Part shown: positions 41,733 to 49,313 of the stretch, piece after piece
Numbering within the stretch: position 1 is the first letter of the stretch
How the letters are laid out: every line of letters starts with the position of its first letter
NCBI RefSeq assembly: GCF_900156055.1
Contig: NZ_FTMQ01000003.1
Location: forward strand, 124,001-188,000
DNA: 64,000 bases
Reading direction: 5' to 3'
Source of the DNA: Rhizobium sp. RU33A
GTDB taxonomy: Bacteria; Pseudomonadota; Alphaproteobacteria; Rhizobiales; Rhizobiaceae
Notes under the pieces: model-generated
The model's input: the letters and a program-made list of their open reading frames with translations, nothing else
The model's database searches: none
Told to the model about the DNA's origin: nothing
Program-made: the position numbers and the translations under genes

Positions 41733-41945
41733 CTATAGAGGCACGATGAACGTATCCAGGCTCACAAGGAACTCGGCTTCGGCTTCGTCTCGCTGAATGA
41801 CTTTCGTGATCTGCTCCGCGATTAATTCGTTCGCCTCTGCCGACGGAAGCACGATGTCGTGTCCATCGATGTTCAGGAACATGATGCCGGACAGCCATGC
41901 TGTTCGCTTGTTGCCCTGTATGAAAGCATGAGCAAGGCTGAGCGC
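41733..41945 (-). pseudogene. Truncated Doc/Fic toxin gene, C-terminal part
   Basis: The frame encodes the C-terminal half of a death-on-curing (Doc/Fic) protein: ALSLAHAFIQGNKRTAWL (short core HAFIQGNKRTA, the Fic motif) followed by GIMFLNIDGHDIVLPS and a helix ending in FIVPL and a stop. The first half of the family (about 60 residues) is absent, and no in-frame start precedes the motif, so this is a 5'-deleted relic. The frame joins directly to the stop of the small gene on its right, which suggests a deletion joined the two. No Phd-like antitoxin is seen. Confidence 0.72.
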
Positions 41946-42116
41946 TCACTTGGCCAAAAGATCCATCAGCCGCTTGTGACGTTCATGTTCGAGCCGCACG
42001 ACATCGTCGGTATCCGGCCTTGGCTTCTCGCCGCGCTTAGCCCTTCGCGTCGGACGTTTTTCCGGCGCTGGCGTGACAGGTTCGATAGGCTTTTTGTCGA
42101 CGCTGGCCTTATCCAT
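41946..42116 (-). CDS. Small 56-residue protein of unknown function
   Basis: This gene encodes a 56-residue, very basic and Pro-rich protein (PEKRPTRRAKRGEKPRP) with a short C-terminal helix (VVRLEHERHKRLMDLLAK). A GAGGTG site lies six bases before the ATG, which supports translation. I do not recognise a family. It has no membrane segment or signal. The doc relic follows in the same frame after its TGA, so its own end may be natural or created by the deletion. The 267 bases between it and degP show no gene. Confidence 0.5.
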   Translation of the reverse strand: MDKASVDKKPIEPVTPAPEKRPTRRAKRGEKPRPDTDDVVRLEHERHKRLMDLLAK

Positions 42117-42383
42117 CGGCTCACCTCGTCAGTAACATAACCTTGAGGCGGGCATTTTTCTATATTCGTTCGCAAATCACTGGAAACCCGAGAGCTTTTC
42201 GTGGTCTGTGAGGTTTGCGACGACCTTCGCTGCGCCGTGATGGGGCGACTATCCTGTTCTGCCCCAAAGATTACGAAGAATTCATCTGCCGTACAGTTCG
42301 CCGTAACGTGACGCCCCCTATATCTCACTTCATCCACCGCTTCCCACCGCCGGGTTGTCCGGCGGCTCCAGTCAGAAGAACAG

Positions 42384-43946
42384 ATGAAGGTAGATCAAAT
42401 GTCCGAGAACAAAGGTCGCTCCCTCAAGACGATCCTCAAGACCTCCACCGCCGCGAGCCTTGCCGCTATGATGCTGGCGACCGCTGCTCCCTTCGCCGCG
42501 GTTCCGGCGCTCGCCGCACCGGTCGAAGTGAACGCGCCGCAGGTCCCGAGCTTCGGCGATGTCGTGCAGGCCGTCTTGCCGGCCGTCGTCTCCGTCCGCG
42601 TCCAGTCGAACGTTCAGCCGGCATCATCAGACGAAAGCAACTTCTCCTTCAATTTCGGTGGCCGGAGCTTCGAAGATCTGCCGGATGATCACCCGCTGAA
42701 GCGCTTCTTCCGCGAATTCGGTGGCCCCGGCATGGAAGGTGGTCCGCGTGAGCGCGGCCCGCGTGCTGAGCGTGGCGAAGGCCGCCTGCGCCCGACCTCG
42801 CAGGGCTCCGGCTTCTTCATCTCCGAGGACGGCTATATCGTCACCAACAACCACGTCATCGACGATGGCGCCGCTTTCACCATCGTGATGAACGACGGCA
42901 AGGAATATGACGCCAAGCTCGTCGGCAAGGACAGCCGTACGGACCTTGCGCTGCTGAAGATCGACGCGCCGGACACCAAGTTCACCTACGTAAAGTTTGC
43001 CGACGACGAGAAGGTCCGCGTTGGTGACTGGGTCGTCGCTGTCGGCAACCCCTTCGGTCTCGGTGGCACGGTCACCGCCGGCATCATCTCCGCCCGTGGC
43101 CGCAACATCGGCTCAGGCCCCTATGACGACTACCTGCAGATCGACGCAGCGGTAAACCGCGGCAACTCGGGTGGTCCCGGCTTCAACCTGAACGGCGAAG
43201 TCGTCGGTATCAACACCGCGATCTTCTCGCCCTCGGGCGGCAATGTCGGTATCGCCTTCGCGATCCCGGCCTCGGTGGCAACCGATGTTATCGCCAAGCT
43301 GAAGGAGACCGGTACGGTGTCGCGCGGCTGGCTCGGCGTACAGATCCAACCGGTGACACAGGACATTGCTGACAGCCTCGGTCTTGCCGAAGACTCCGGC
43401 GCGCTCGTCGTGGCGCCGCAGGCAGGGTCTCCGGGCGAAGCAGCCGGTATCAAGCAGGGCGACGTCGTGACTGCCGTCAATGGCGACCCGGTCAAGGACC
43501 CGCGTGAACTTGCCCGCCGCATCGCAGCCTTTGCCCCAGATACCACAGTTGATGTGACGTTGTGGCGCGACGGCAAGGCGACCGAAGTCGAGGTCAAGCT
43601 CGGCGAGTTGCCGGCAGACCAGGCCGCGAGCGCAGGGACCGAAAATGACGCCGCACCCGCTCCGGACGTCGAGCAGGAACTGTCGGGCCTCGGCCTCTCA
43701 GTTCGCCCTGCCGACGGCGGCACGGGTCTCGCCATCATCGATGTCGATCCTTCGAGTGACGCCGCCGACAAGGGCCTGAAGGCCGGCGAGACGATTACCT
43801 CGGTGAACAACCAGGAGGTTTCTTCGGCAGCCGAGGTCCAGAAGGTTCTGGAGCAGGCGAAGAAGGACGGCCGGACCCGGGCGCTCTTCCAGGTCGAATC
43901 GGAAAGCGGCAGCCGCTTCGTGGCGCTCCCGATCAACCAGGGCTGA
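42384..43946 (+). CDS. degP: DegP/Do-family periplasmic serine protease
   Basis: This 520-residue protein is a DegP-type protease and chaperone for misfolded envelope proteins. The signal peptide ends near PALAAPVEV. The catalytic triad is H157 (VTNNHVID), D187 (SRTDLALLK) and S262 (GNSGGPG). Two PDZ domains follow (GWLGVQIQPVTQDIADSLG; core LGVQIQPVTQDIA, and the second near LGLSVRPADGGTG). I use the ATG at 42384; an ATG at 42399 with AAGG upstream is also possible. A two-component pair follows 97 bases later. Confidence 0.93.
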   Translation: MKVDQMSENKGRSLKTILKTSTAASLAAMMLATAAPFAAVPALAAPVEVNAPQVPSFGDVVQAVLPAVVSVRVQSNVQPASSDESNFSFNFGGRSFEDLPDDHPLKRFFREFGGPGMEGGPRERGPRAERGEGRLRPTSQGSGFFISEDGYIVTNNHVIDDGAAFTIVMNDGKEYDAKLVGKDSRTDLALLKIDAPDTKFTYVKFADDEKVRVGDWVVAVGNPFGLGGTVTAGIISARGRNIGSGPYDDYLQIDAAVNRGNSGGPGFNLNGEVVGINTAIFSPSGGNVGIAFAIPASVATDVIAKLKETGTVSRGWLGVQIQPVTQDIADSLGLAEDSGALVVAPQAGSPGEAAGIKQGDVVTAVNGDPVKDPRELARRIAAFAPDTTVDVTLWRDGKATEVEVKLGELPADQAASAGTENDAAPAPDVEQELSGLGLSVRPADGGTGLAIIDVDPSSDAADKGLKAGETITSVNNQEVSSAAEVQKVLEQAKKDGRTRALFQVESESGSRFVALPINQG

Positions 43947-43959
43947 TTGTAATGTGACG

Positions 43960-43997
43960 AAGGGCGCCGGCGGTCGAGGACCGGCGGCGCCCTTTGT
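43960..43997 (+). terminator. Rho-independent terminator after degP
   Basis: AGGGCGCCG (43961-43969) pairs with CGGCGCCCT (43985-43993), followed by TTTGTC. The inner part can also pair (CGGTC/GACCG). It separates degP from the following regulator gene. Confidence 0.8.
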
Positions 43998-44042
43998 CGT
44001 CTCCGGCGGTTGCGACCGTCGTGTGTCAGGAAAGGACAAAGC

Positions 44043-44801
44043 ATGGGGATCGCGGAACAAGGACAGCCGAAGTCCGGCGAAACCGGCTATACGCTGGCGG
44101 ATGCCGCGGCTAATGTCGTGCGCATGAAGATACTTGTCATCGAAGACGATCTGGAAGCTGCAGCCTATATGACCAAGGCCTTTCGCGAGGCAGGCATCGT
44201 CGCCGATCATGCGAGTGACGGCGAAAGCGGGCTCTTTATGGGCACCGAAAACGCCTATGACGTGATGGTGGTCGACCGCATGCTGCCGCGCCGTGATGGA
44301 CTTTCCGTCATCAGCGAGTTGCGCAAACGCGGCATCGACACACCCGTCCTGATCCTCTCCGCACTCGGCCAGGTCGATGACCGGGTCACGGGCCTGCGCG
44401 CCGGTGGCGACGACTACCTGCCCAAGCCTTACGCATTTTCAGAGTTGCTCGCCCGCGTCGAGGTGCTTGGCCGCCGCAAGGGCAAGCCCGAGCAGGACAT
44501 GGCCTACCGGGTGGGCGATCTCGAGCTCGATCGGCTCTCTCATGAGGTGAAGCGCGCCGGCAAGGAGATCCTGCTGCAGCCGCGCGAATTCCGCCTGCTG
44601 GAATATCTGATGAAGAATGCCGGCCAGGTGGTGACCCGCACCATGCTGCTCGAAAACGTCTGGGACTATCACTTCGACCCGCAGACCAATGTCATTGATG
44701 TGCATGTCTCGCGGCTGCGTTCGAAGATCGAGAAGGATTTCGACCGGCCACTCCTGAAAACCGTGCGCGGCGCAGGTTACATGATCAAGGACGAAGGCTG
44801 A
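44043..44801 (+). CDS. OmpR-family response regulator
   Basis: This 252-residue protein is an OmpR-type response regulator. The receiver begins MKILVIEDDLEAAAYM, has the phospho-acceptor in VMVVDRMLPRRDG and the lysine in YLPKPYA, and the winged helix has LLQPREFRLLEYLMKN and NVIDVHVSRLRSKI. The ATG at 44043 is preceded by AGGAAAGGA and gives a 27-residue extension; the ATG at 44124 starts exactly at the receiver but has no clear site. The histidine kinase gene follows after one base. The pair lies after degP and may respond to envelope stress, an inference from place. Confidence 0.88.
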   Translation: MGIAEQGQPKSGETGYTLADAAANVVRMKILVIEDDLEAAAYMTKAFREAGIVADHASDGESGLFMGTENAYDVMVVDRMLPRRDGLSVISELRKRGIDTPVLILSALGQVDDRVTGLRAGGDDYLPKPYAFSELLARVEVLGRRKGKPEQDMAYRVGDLELDRLSHEVKRAGKEILLQPREFRLLEYLMKNAGQVVTRTMLLENVWDYHFDPQTNVIDVHVSRLRSKIEKDFDRPLLKTVRGAGYMIKDEG

Positions 44802-44802
44802 C

Positions 44803-46218
44803 ATGCGGCTGAAGTCCCGTCTCGGGGTGCTGGTCAAGTCCACGGCAGTCCGCCTGTCTGCGCTCTACATCATACTCTTCGCGCTCTGCGCCGCTTTCCT
44901 CGTCTTTTACGTAACGGGGCTCGCCGAGCGCATCCTCAACAACCAGACCCGTGATGCGCTCCGCCAGGAAGTGACCGAAATCCAGGGCGCCTTTGAGCGC
45001 GGCGGCATCAACCAGCTCTTGCGCACCATGGAACGCCGCGCCCGCCAGCCGGGGGCGAACCTCTATGTGATCGCAAGCCCCAGCGGCGAGATCCTCGCCG
45101 GCAATGTCGCCTCGCTGCAGCCTGGTGTCTTCGACGAGGAGGGCTGGACCGATTTTCCCTTCCGCTACCAGCGATACACCGACAGCGGCGGGGTGAAACG
45201 CCACCTGGCGACGGGCCATGTCTTCATGCTCGACAATGGCATCCGGGTGCTTGTCGGTCGCGATCTCGGCGAACCCGGCAAGCTCAGACTTCTCGTGCGC
45301 CAGGCGCTGATGGTGGCGCTGTTGATCATGGGTATCGGCGCCGTCGTCATCTGGTTCGCCATCGGCCGCAATGCGCTGAAACGCATCGACCGTGTTTCGG
45401 AAGCGAGCCAGAAGATCATGGCCGGCGACCTGTCCCAGCGACTGCCCGTATCGGGCTCCGGCGACGAGTTCGATCGGTTGTCGTCGTCGCTGAACGGCAT
45501 GCTCGGGCGTATCGAACAGCTGAACGAGGGGCTGAAGCAGGTTTCCGACAACATCGCCCACGACCTGAAGACGCCCCTGACGCGCCTGCGCAACAAGGCG
45601 GCCGATGCGCTGAACGAGGATGATGCGAATGCCCGAAGGGCAGCGCTCGAGACGATCATCGGCGAATCTGACCAACTCATCCGCACCTTCAACGCGCTGC
45701 TGATGATCTCGAGGGTGGAAGCAGGCTCGATTGCGGCCGAACTCTCCGACATCGACATCTCCGCGATTGCCGCCGACAGTGCCGAGCTCTACGAGCCGGT
45801 GGCGGAGGAGGCGGGGCAGACGATGATCTGCGAGATTTCGCCGGGCCTGTCCGTGCGCGGCAACCGCGAACTGGTGGGACAGGCGATCTCCAACCTGATC
45901 GACAATGCCATCAAATATGGCGGTCAGGGAGAGGCAGGCTCGGAAATCCGTGTGCGCGTTTCGCGGGGGGCGGATGGTGTCGAGATTTCCGTCTCCGACC
46001 AGGGGCCAGGGGTGCCGGCCGACAAACGTGCCGAGGTGGTGAAGCGTTTCGTTCGACTGGACAAGAGCCGGTCGAAGCCGGGGACAGGCCTCGGGCTGTC
46101 GCTCGTCGAGGCGATCATGGCGCTTCATGGCGGCCGGCTGCAGCTGACGGATACCCGCAGCCATGCCGATTATCCCGGCTTGACCGCGACCATGGTTTTT
46201 CCCGGGATGAGGTCGTAA
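44803..46218 (+). CDS. Sensor histidine kinase, partner of the preceding regulator
   Basis: This 471-residue inner-membrane kinase has a first membrane segment (LSALYIILFALCAAFLVFYVTG), a periplasmic sensor of about 130 residues, and a second segment (MVALLIMGIGAVVIWFAIG). HAMP and dimerisation parts follow, with the phospho-acceptor histidine in DNIAHDLKTPLTRLRNK. The ATP-binding domain has NLIDNAIKYGG (N box), SDQGPGVP and GTGLGLSLVEAI. It starts one base after the regulator stop and should act with it. The signal is unknown. Confidence 0.9.
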   Translation: MRLKSRLGVLVKSTAVRLSALYIILFALCAAFLVFYVTGLAERILNNQTRDALRQEVTEIQGAFERGGINQLLRTMERRARQPGANLYVIASPSGEILAGNVASLQPGVFDEEGWTDFPFRYQRYTDSGGVKRHLATGHVFMLDNGIRVLVGRDLGEPGKLRLLVRQALMVALLIMGIGAVVIWFAIGRNALKRIDRVSEASQKIMAGDLSQRLPVSGSGDEFDRLSSSLNGMLGRIEQLNEGLKQVSDNIAHDLKTPLTRLRNKAADALNEDDANARRAALETIIGESDQLIRTFNALLMISRVEAGSIAAELSDIDISAIAADSAELYEPVAEEAGQTMICEISPGLSVRGNRELVGQAISNLIDNAIKYGGQGEAGSEIRVRVSRGADGVEISVSDQGPGVPADKRAEVVKRFVRLDKSRSKPGTGLGLSLVEAIMALHGGRLQLTDTRSHADYPGLTATMVFPGMRS

Positions 46219-46270
46219 CCTTACCCGGCTGGAGATTCGCTAGAAATCTTGGCCGGGAGAGGAGACGCTG

Positions 46271-49222
46271 ATGGGGAACGGCAGGACGAGCAGATTGTCC
46301 GATGTGGCAGAGGGCGTGATCCGTCCGCTGAACCAGACGGAGCTCAAGGCGGCCACCGGTTTGCTCAAGGATCTGACGAAACAGGAGCCGGCGCTCGCCG
46401 AGCATCTTGCGGCCGAAGGGCCGCTGCGCAGCTTCATCCTCGCGGCTTTCACACTGTCTCCCTACCTGCGCGATATCGCCAACCTGAAACCGTCTCTGCT
46501 GCTCGAAGCTGTCTCGGCGCCGATCGAGCCGCAAATCCTCGACGCGGTCGAAGAGGCGCGCTCTGCCTGGAGGCCTGATGCATCCGGTGCCGTGCCCGGC
46601 GAGCCGGAGGTCATGGCGGGGCTGCGGCGCGCCAAGCGCAAGGTGGCCTTTCTGACGGCGCTTGCCGATCTTGCCCGGGTCTTCACCGCCCGCGACACCA
46701 CGGCCTGGCTGAGTGCCGTGGCAGACGCGGCTGTTGCCGCGACCATCGACCACCTGCTGTTGTTGGGCCATGAGGCCGGCAAGCTCACCCTCAAGAACCG
46801 CGATAACCCGGCTGAAGGCAGCGGGCTGATCGTGCTCGGCATGGGCAAGCACGGTGCCCGAGAGCTCAACTATTCCTCCGACATCGACCTAGTGATCTTC
46901 TACGACCCGGACGCCGGGATCCTGAAAGACCCTGACGATGCCATGGAGACCTATGGTCGGATGATGCGTCGTCTGGTGCGCATCCTGCAGGAACGCACGG
47001 CCGACGGTTACGTCTTCCGCACCGATCTTCGCCTCAGACCCGATCCGGGCTCGACGCCGCTTGCCGTGCCTGTCGAAGCGGCGCTCATCTATTACGAGGG
47101 CAGGGGACAGAACTGGGAGCGCGCCGCCTTCATCAAGGCGCGGCCGGTGGCCGGCGACCTGAAGGCAGGCGAGGGTTTCCTCAGGGAACTCGTGCCCTTC
47201 GTTTTCCGCAAATATCTCGACTACGCGGCCATCGCCGACATCCACTCGATCAAGCGCCAGATCCATGTGCATAAGGGCCACGGCGCAATCGCGGTCAAAG
47301 GCCACAACGTCAAGCTCGGCCGCGGCGGCATCCGCGAGATCGAGTTCTTCGCCCAGACGCAGCAGCTGATCGCCGGCGGCCGCATGCCGGATCTGCGCTG
47401 CCGCCCGACCGAAGAAGCGTTGAAGGCGCTGGCCTCGGCGCGATGGATCGATGAGCAGACGGCGGAAGAACTGACCGACTGCTACTGGTTCCTGCGCGAT
47501 GTCGAGCACCGCATCCAGATGGTGCATGACGAGCAGATGCATGTCCTGCCGGAGACCGAGGCCGAACTGAAGCGCATTGCCTTCATGCTGGGCTTCATCG
47601 ATACGACGGCATTCTCTCGGGCATTGGAAACGACGCTGAAGACCGTCGAGAAGCGTTACGCACGCCTGTTCGAAAAGGAAGAGGGCCTGTCGAGCGCGAC
47701 CGGCAATCTCGTCTTCACCGGCCAGCAGGATGATCCGGACACGCTGAAGACGTTAAAGGGTCTCGGCTTTGAGAGGCCCGAAGCGATCTCCGGTGTGATC
47801 CGCACCTGGCACTATGGACGCTACCGGGCGACGCAATCGGTCGAGGCCCGTGAGCGGCTGACCGAGATGACGCCGGATCTTTTGAAGGCCTTCGGCGAGA
47901 GCCGGCGGGCAGACGAGGCACTTCTGCGCTTCGACAATTTCCTCTCAGGGCTCCCCGCCGGCATCCAGCTCTTCTCGCTGCTCGGCAACAATCCCGCCCT
48001 TCTCGACCTGATGGTCAACATCATGGCAGCCGCCCCCAGGCTTGCCGAGATCATCGCAGAGCGGCCCCATGTCTTCGACGGCATGCTGGATCCGGGGCTT
48101 CTGGTCGAGCTTCCCACCCGCGACTATCTCGGCAAACGGCTGAAGAGTTTCCTCTCCAGCGCGCGCCACTACGAGGAAATCCTCGACCGGCTGCGCATCT
48201 TTGCCGCCGAACAGCGCTTCCTGATCGGCATCCGTCTGCTCACTGGCTCGATCGGCGGGGCTCAGGCCGGCCACGCTTTCACCGACCTTGCTGACCTCGT
48301 CATCGACGAGGCGTTGAAGGCGGTCATTGCGGAGATGGAGGCGGCGCATGGCAAGATCCCCGGTGGCCGCGTGGCGCTGGCCGGCATGGGCAAGCTCGGC
48401 TCCTTCGAACTGACGGCAGGATCCGACGTCGATCTAATCCTGCTCTACGAGCATGACGACGATGCCTCGGAATCCGATGGTGCAAAGCCGCTCGATCCGG
48501 TGCGCTACTATACCCGGCTCACCCAGCGACTAATCGCAGCGCTCTCCGCCCCCACGGCAGAAGGCGTGCTCTACGAGGTCGACATGCGGCTTCGCCCCTC
48601 CGGCAACAAGGGCCCGGTGGCAACCAGGCTCCGCGCCTTTGCCCGCTACCAGCGCGAGGAGGCCTGGACGTGGGAGCACATGGCGCTTTCGCGCGCCCGG
48701 ATGATGTCCGGCGACGCGGGACTGGTGGCGGAGGCAGAGCGCATCATCGAAGAGGTGTTGTCAGCCCCGCGCGATGGCGCAAAGACCGTCAAGGACGTCC
48801 TGGAAATGCGAGCCCTGATCGAACAGGAGAAGCCTGCCAAGGGCATCTGGGATCTGAAGCTCATTCCCGGTGGCCTTGTTGATATCGAATTCATCGCGCA
48901 ATATCTGGCGCTGGTGGCTCCCTCCAAAGGCCACCGCGTGCGCACCAACGAATTGTCCACGGCGGACGCGCTGAAAGCACTCGGCACGCTCATTGACGCC
49001 AACGATCTCGATATCTGCCTTTCGGCGCTCAAGCTCTACACGGACCTGTCGCAGGTCATTCGCCTCTGCATCGACGGCCCCTTCGATCCCGCCAATGTCC
49101 CGGCCGGCCTGACCGACCGCGTGGCACGCGCGGCGGAAAGCCCCGACATGAAAACGGCCGAGGCGGAAGTGAAGCGGCTGTCCAAGTCGGTGAGGAAGGT
49201 GTTCTCGCGGGTGGTGGCGTAG
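46271..49222 (+). CDS. glnE: Glutamine synthetase adenylyltransferase/deadenylase GlnE
   Basis: This 983-residue cytoplasmic enzyme adds AMP to glutamine synthetase to lower its activity and removes it again. Both nucleotidyltransferase-type domains are present: the N-terminal one (deadenylating) with ELNYSSDIDLVIFYD, and the C-terminal one (adenylylating) with LTAGSDVDLILLYEHDD. Each has the GS/DxD-type metal motif. KGHNVKLGRGGIREIEFFAQ (core GRGGIREIEF) and PGGLVDIEFIAQYL are the regulatory-loop motifs that repeat in both halves. GGAGAGGAG precedes the ATG. It follows the kinase gene by 52 bases. Nitrogen control through PII is expected. Confidence 0.95.
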   Translation: MGNGRTSRLSDVAEGVIRPLNQTELKAATGLLKDLTKQEPALAEHLAAEGPLRSFILAAFTLSPYLRDIANLKPSLLLEAVSAPIEPQILDAVEEARSAWRPDASGAVPGEPEVMAGLRRAKRKVAFLTALADLARVFTARDTTAWLSAVADAAVAATIDHLLLLGHEAGKLTLKNRDNPAEGSGLIVLGMGKHGARELNYSSDIDLVIFYDPDAGILKDPDDAMETYGRMMRRLVRILQERTADGYVFRTDLRLRPDPGSTPLAVPVEAALIYYEGRGQNWERAAFIKARPVAGDLKAGEGFLRELVPFVFRKYLDYAAIADIHSIKRQIHVHKGHGAIAVKGHNVKLGRGGIREIEFFAQTQQLIAGGRMPDLRCRPTEEALKALASARWIDEQTAEELTDCYWFLRDVEHRIQMVHDEQMHVLPETEAELKRIAFMLGFIDTTAFSRALETTLKTVEKRYARLFEKEEGLSSATGNLVFTGQQDDPDTLKTLKGLGFERPEAISGVIRTWHYGRYRATQSVEARERLTEMTPDLLKAFGESRRADEALLRFDNFLSGLPAGIQLFSLLGNNPALLDLMVNIMAAAPRLAEIIAERPHVFDGMLDPGLLVELPTRDYLGKRLKSFLSSARHYEEILDRLRIFAAEQRFLIGIRLLTGSIGGAQAGHAFTDLADLVIDEALKAVIAEMEAAHGKIPGGRVALAGMGKLGSFELTAGSDVDLILLYEHDDDASESDGAKPLDPVRYYTRLTQRLIAALSAPTAEGVLYEVDMRLRPSGNKGPVATRLRAFARYQREEAWTWEHMALSRARMMSGDAGLVAEAERIIEEVLSAPRDGAKTVKDVLEMRALIEQEKPAKGIWDLKLIPGGLVDIEFIAQYLALVAPSKGHRVRTNELSTADALKALGTLIDANDLDICLSALKLYTDLSQVIRLCIDGPFDPANVPAGLTDRVARAAESPDMKTAEAEVKRLSKSVRKVFSRVVA

Positions 49223-49259
49223 CGATCAGGTTCGTGATCGCAAGGTCGCGCAAAACAGA

Positions 49260-49281
49260 TCCGGCCCATACAAGGGCCGGA
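49260..49281 (-). terminator. Convergent hairpin between glnE and the PleC-like kinase
   Basis: TCCGGCCC and GGGCCGGA arms enclose a six-base loop. On the minus strand the stem is followed by TCTGTTTT, which fits termination of the kinase gene. Confidence 0.55.
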
Positions 49282-49313
49282 AACCAGGTCTCGTATTCAG
49301 TGTGTGCCGGCGT

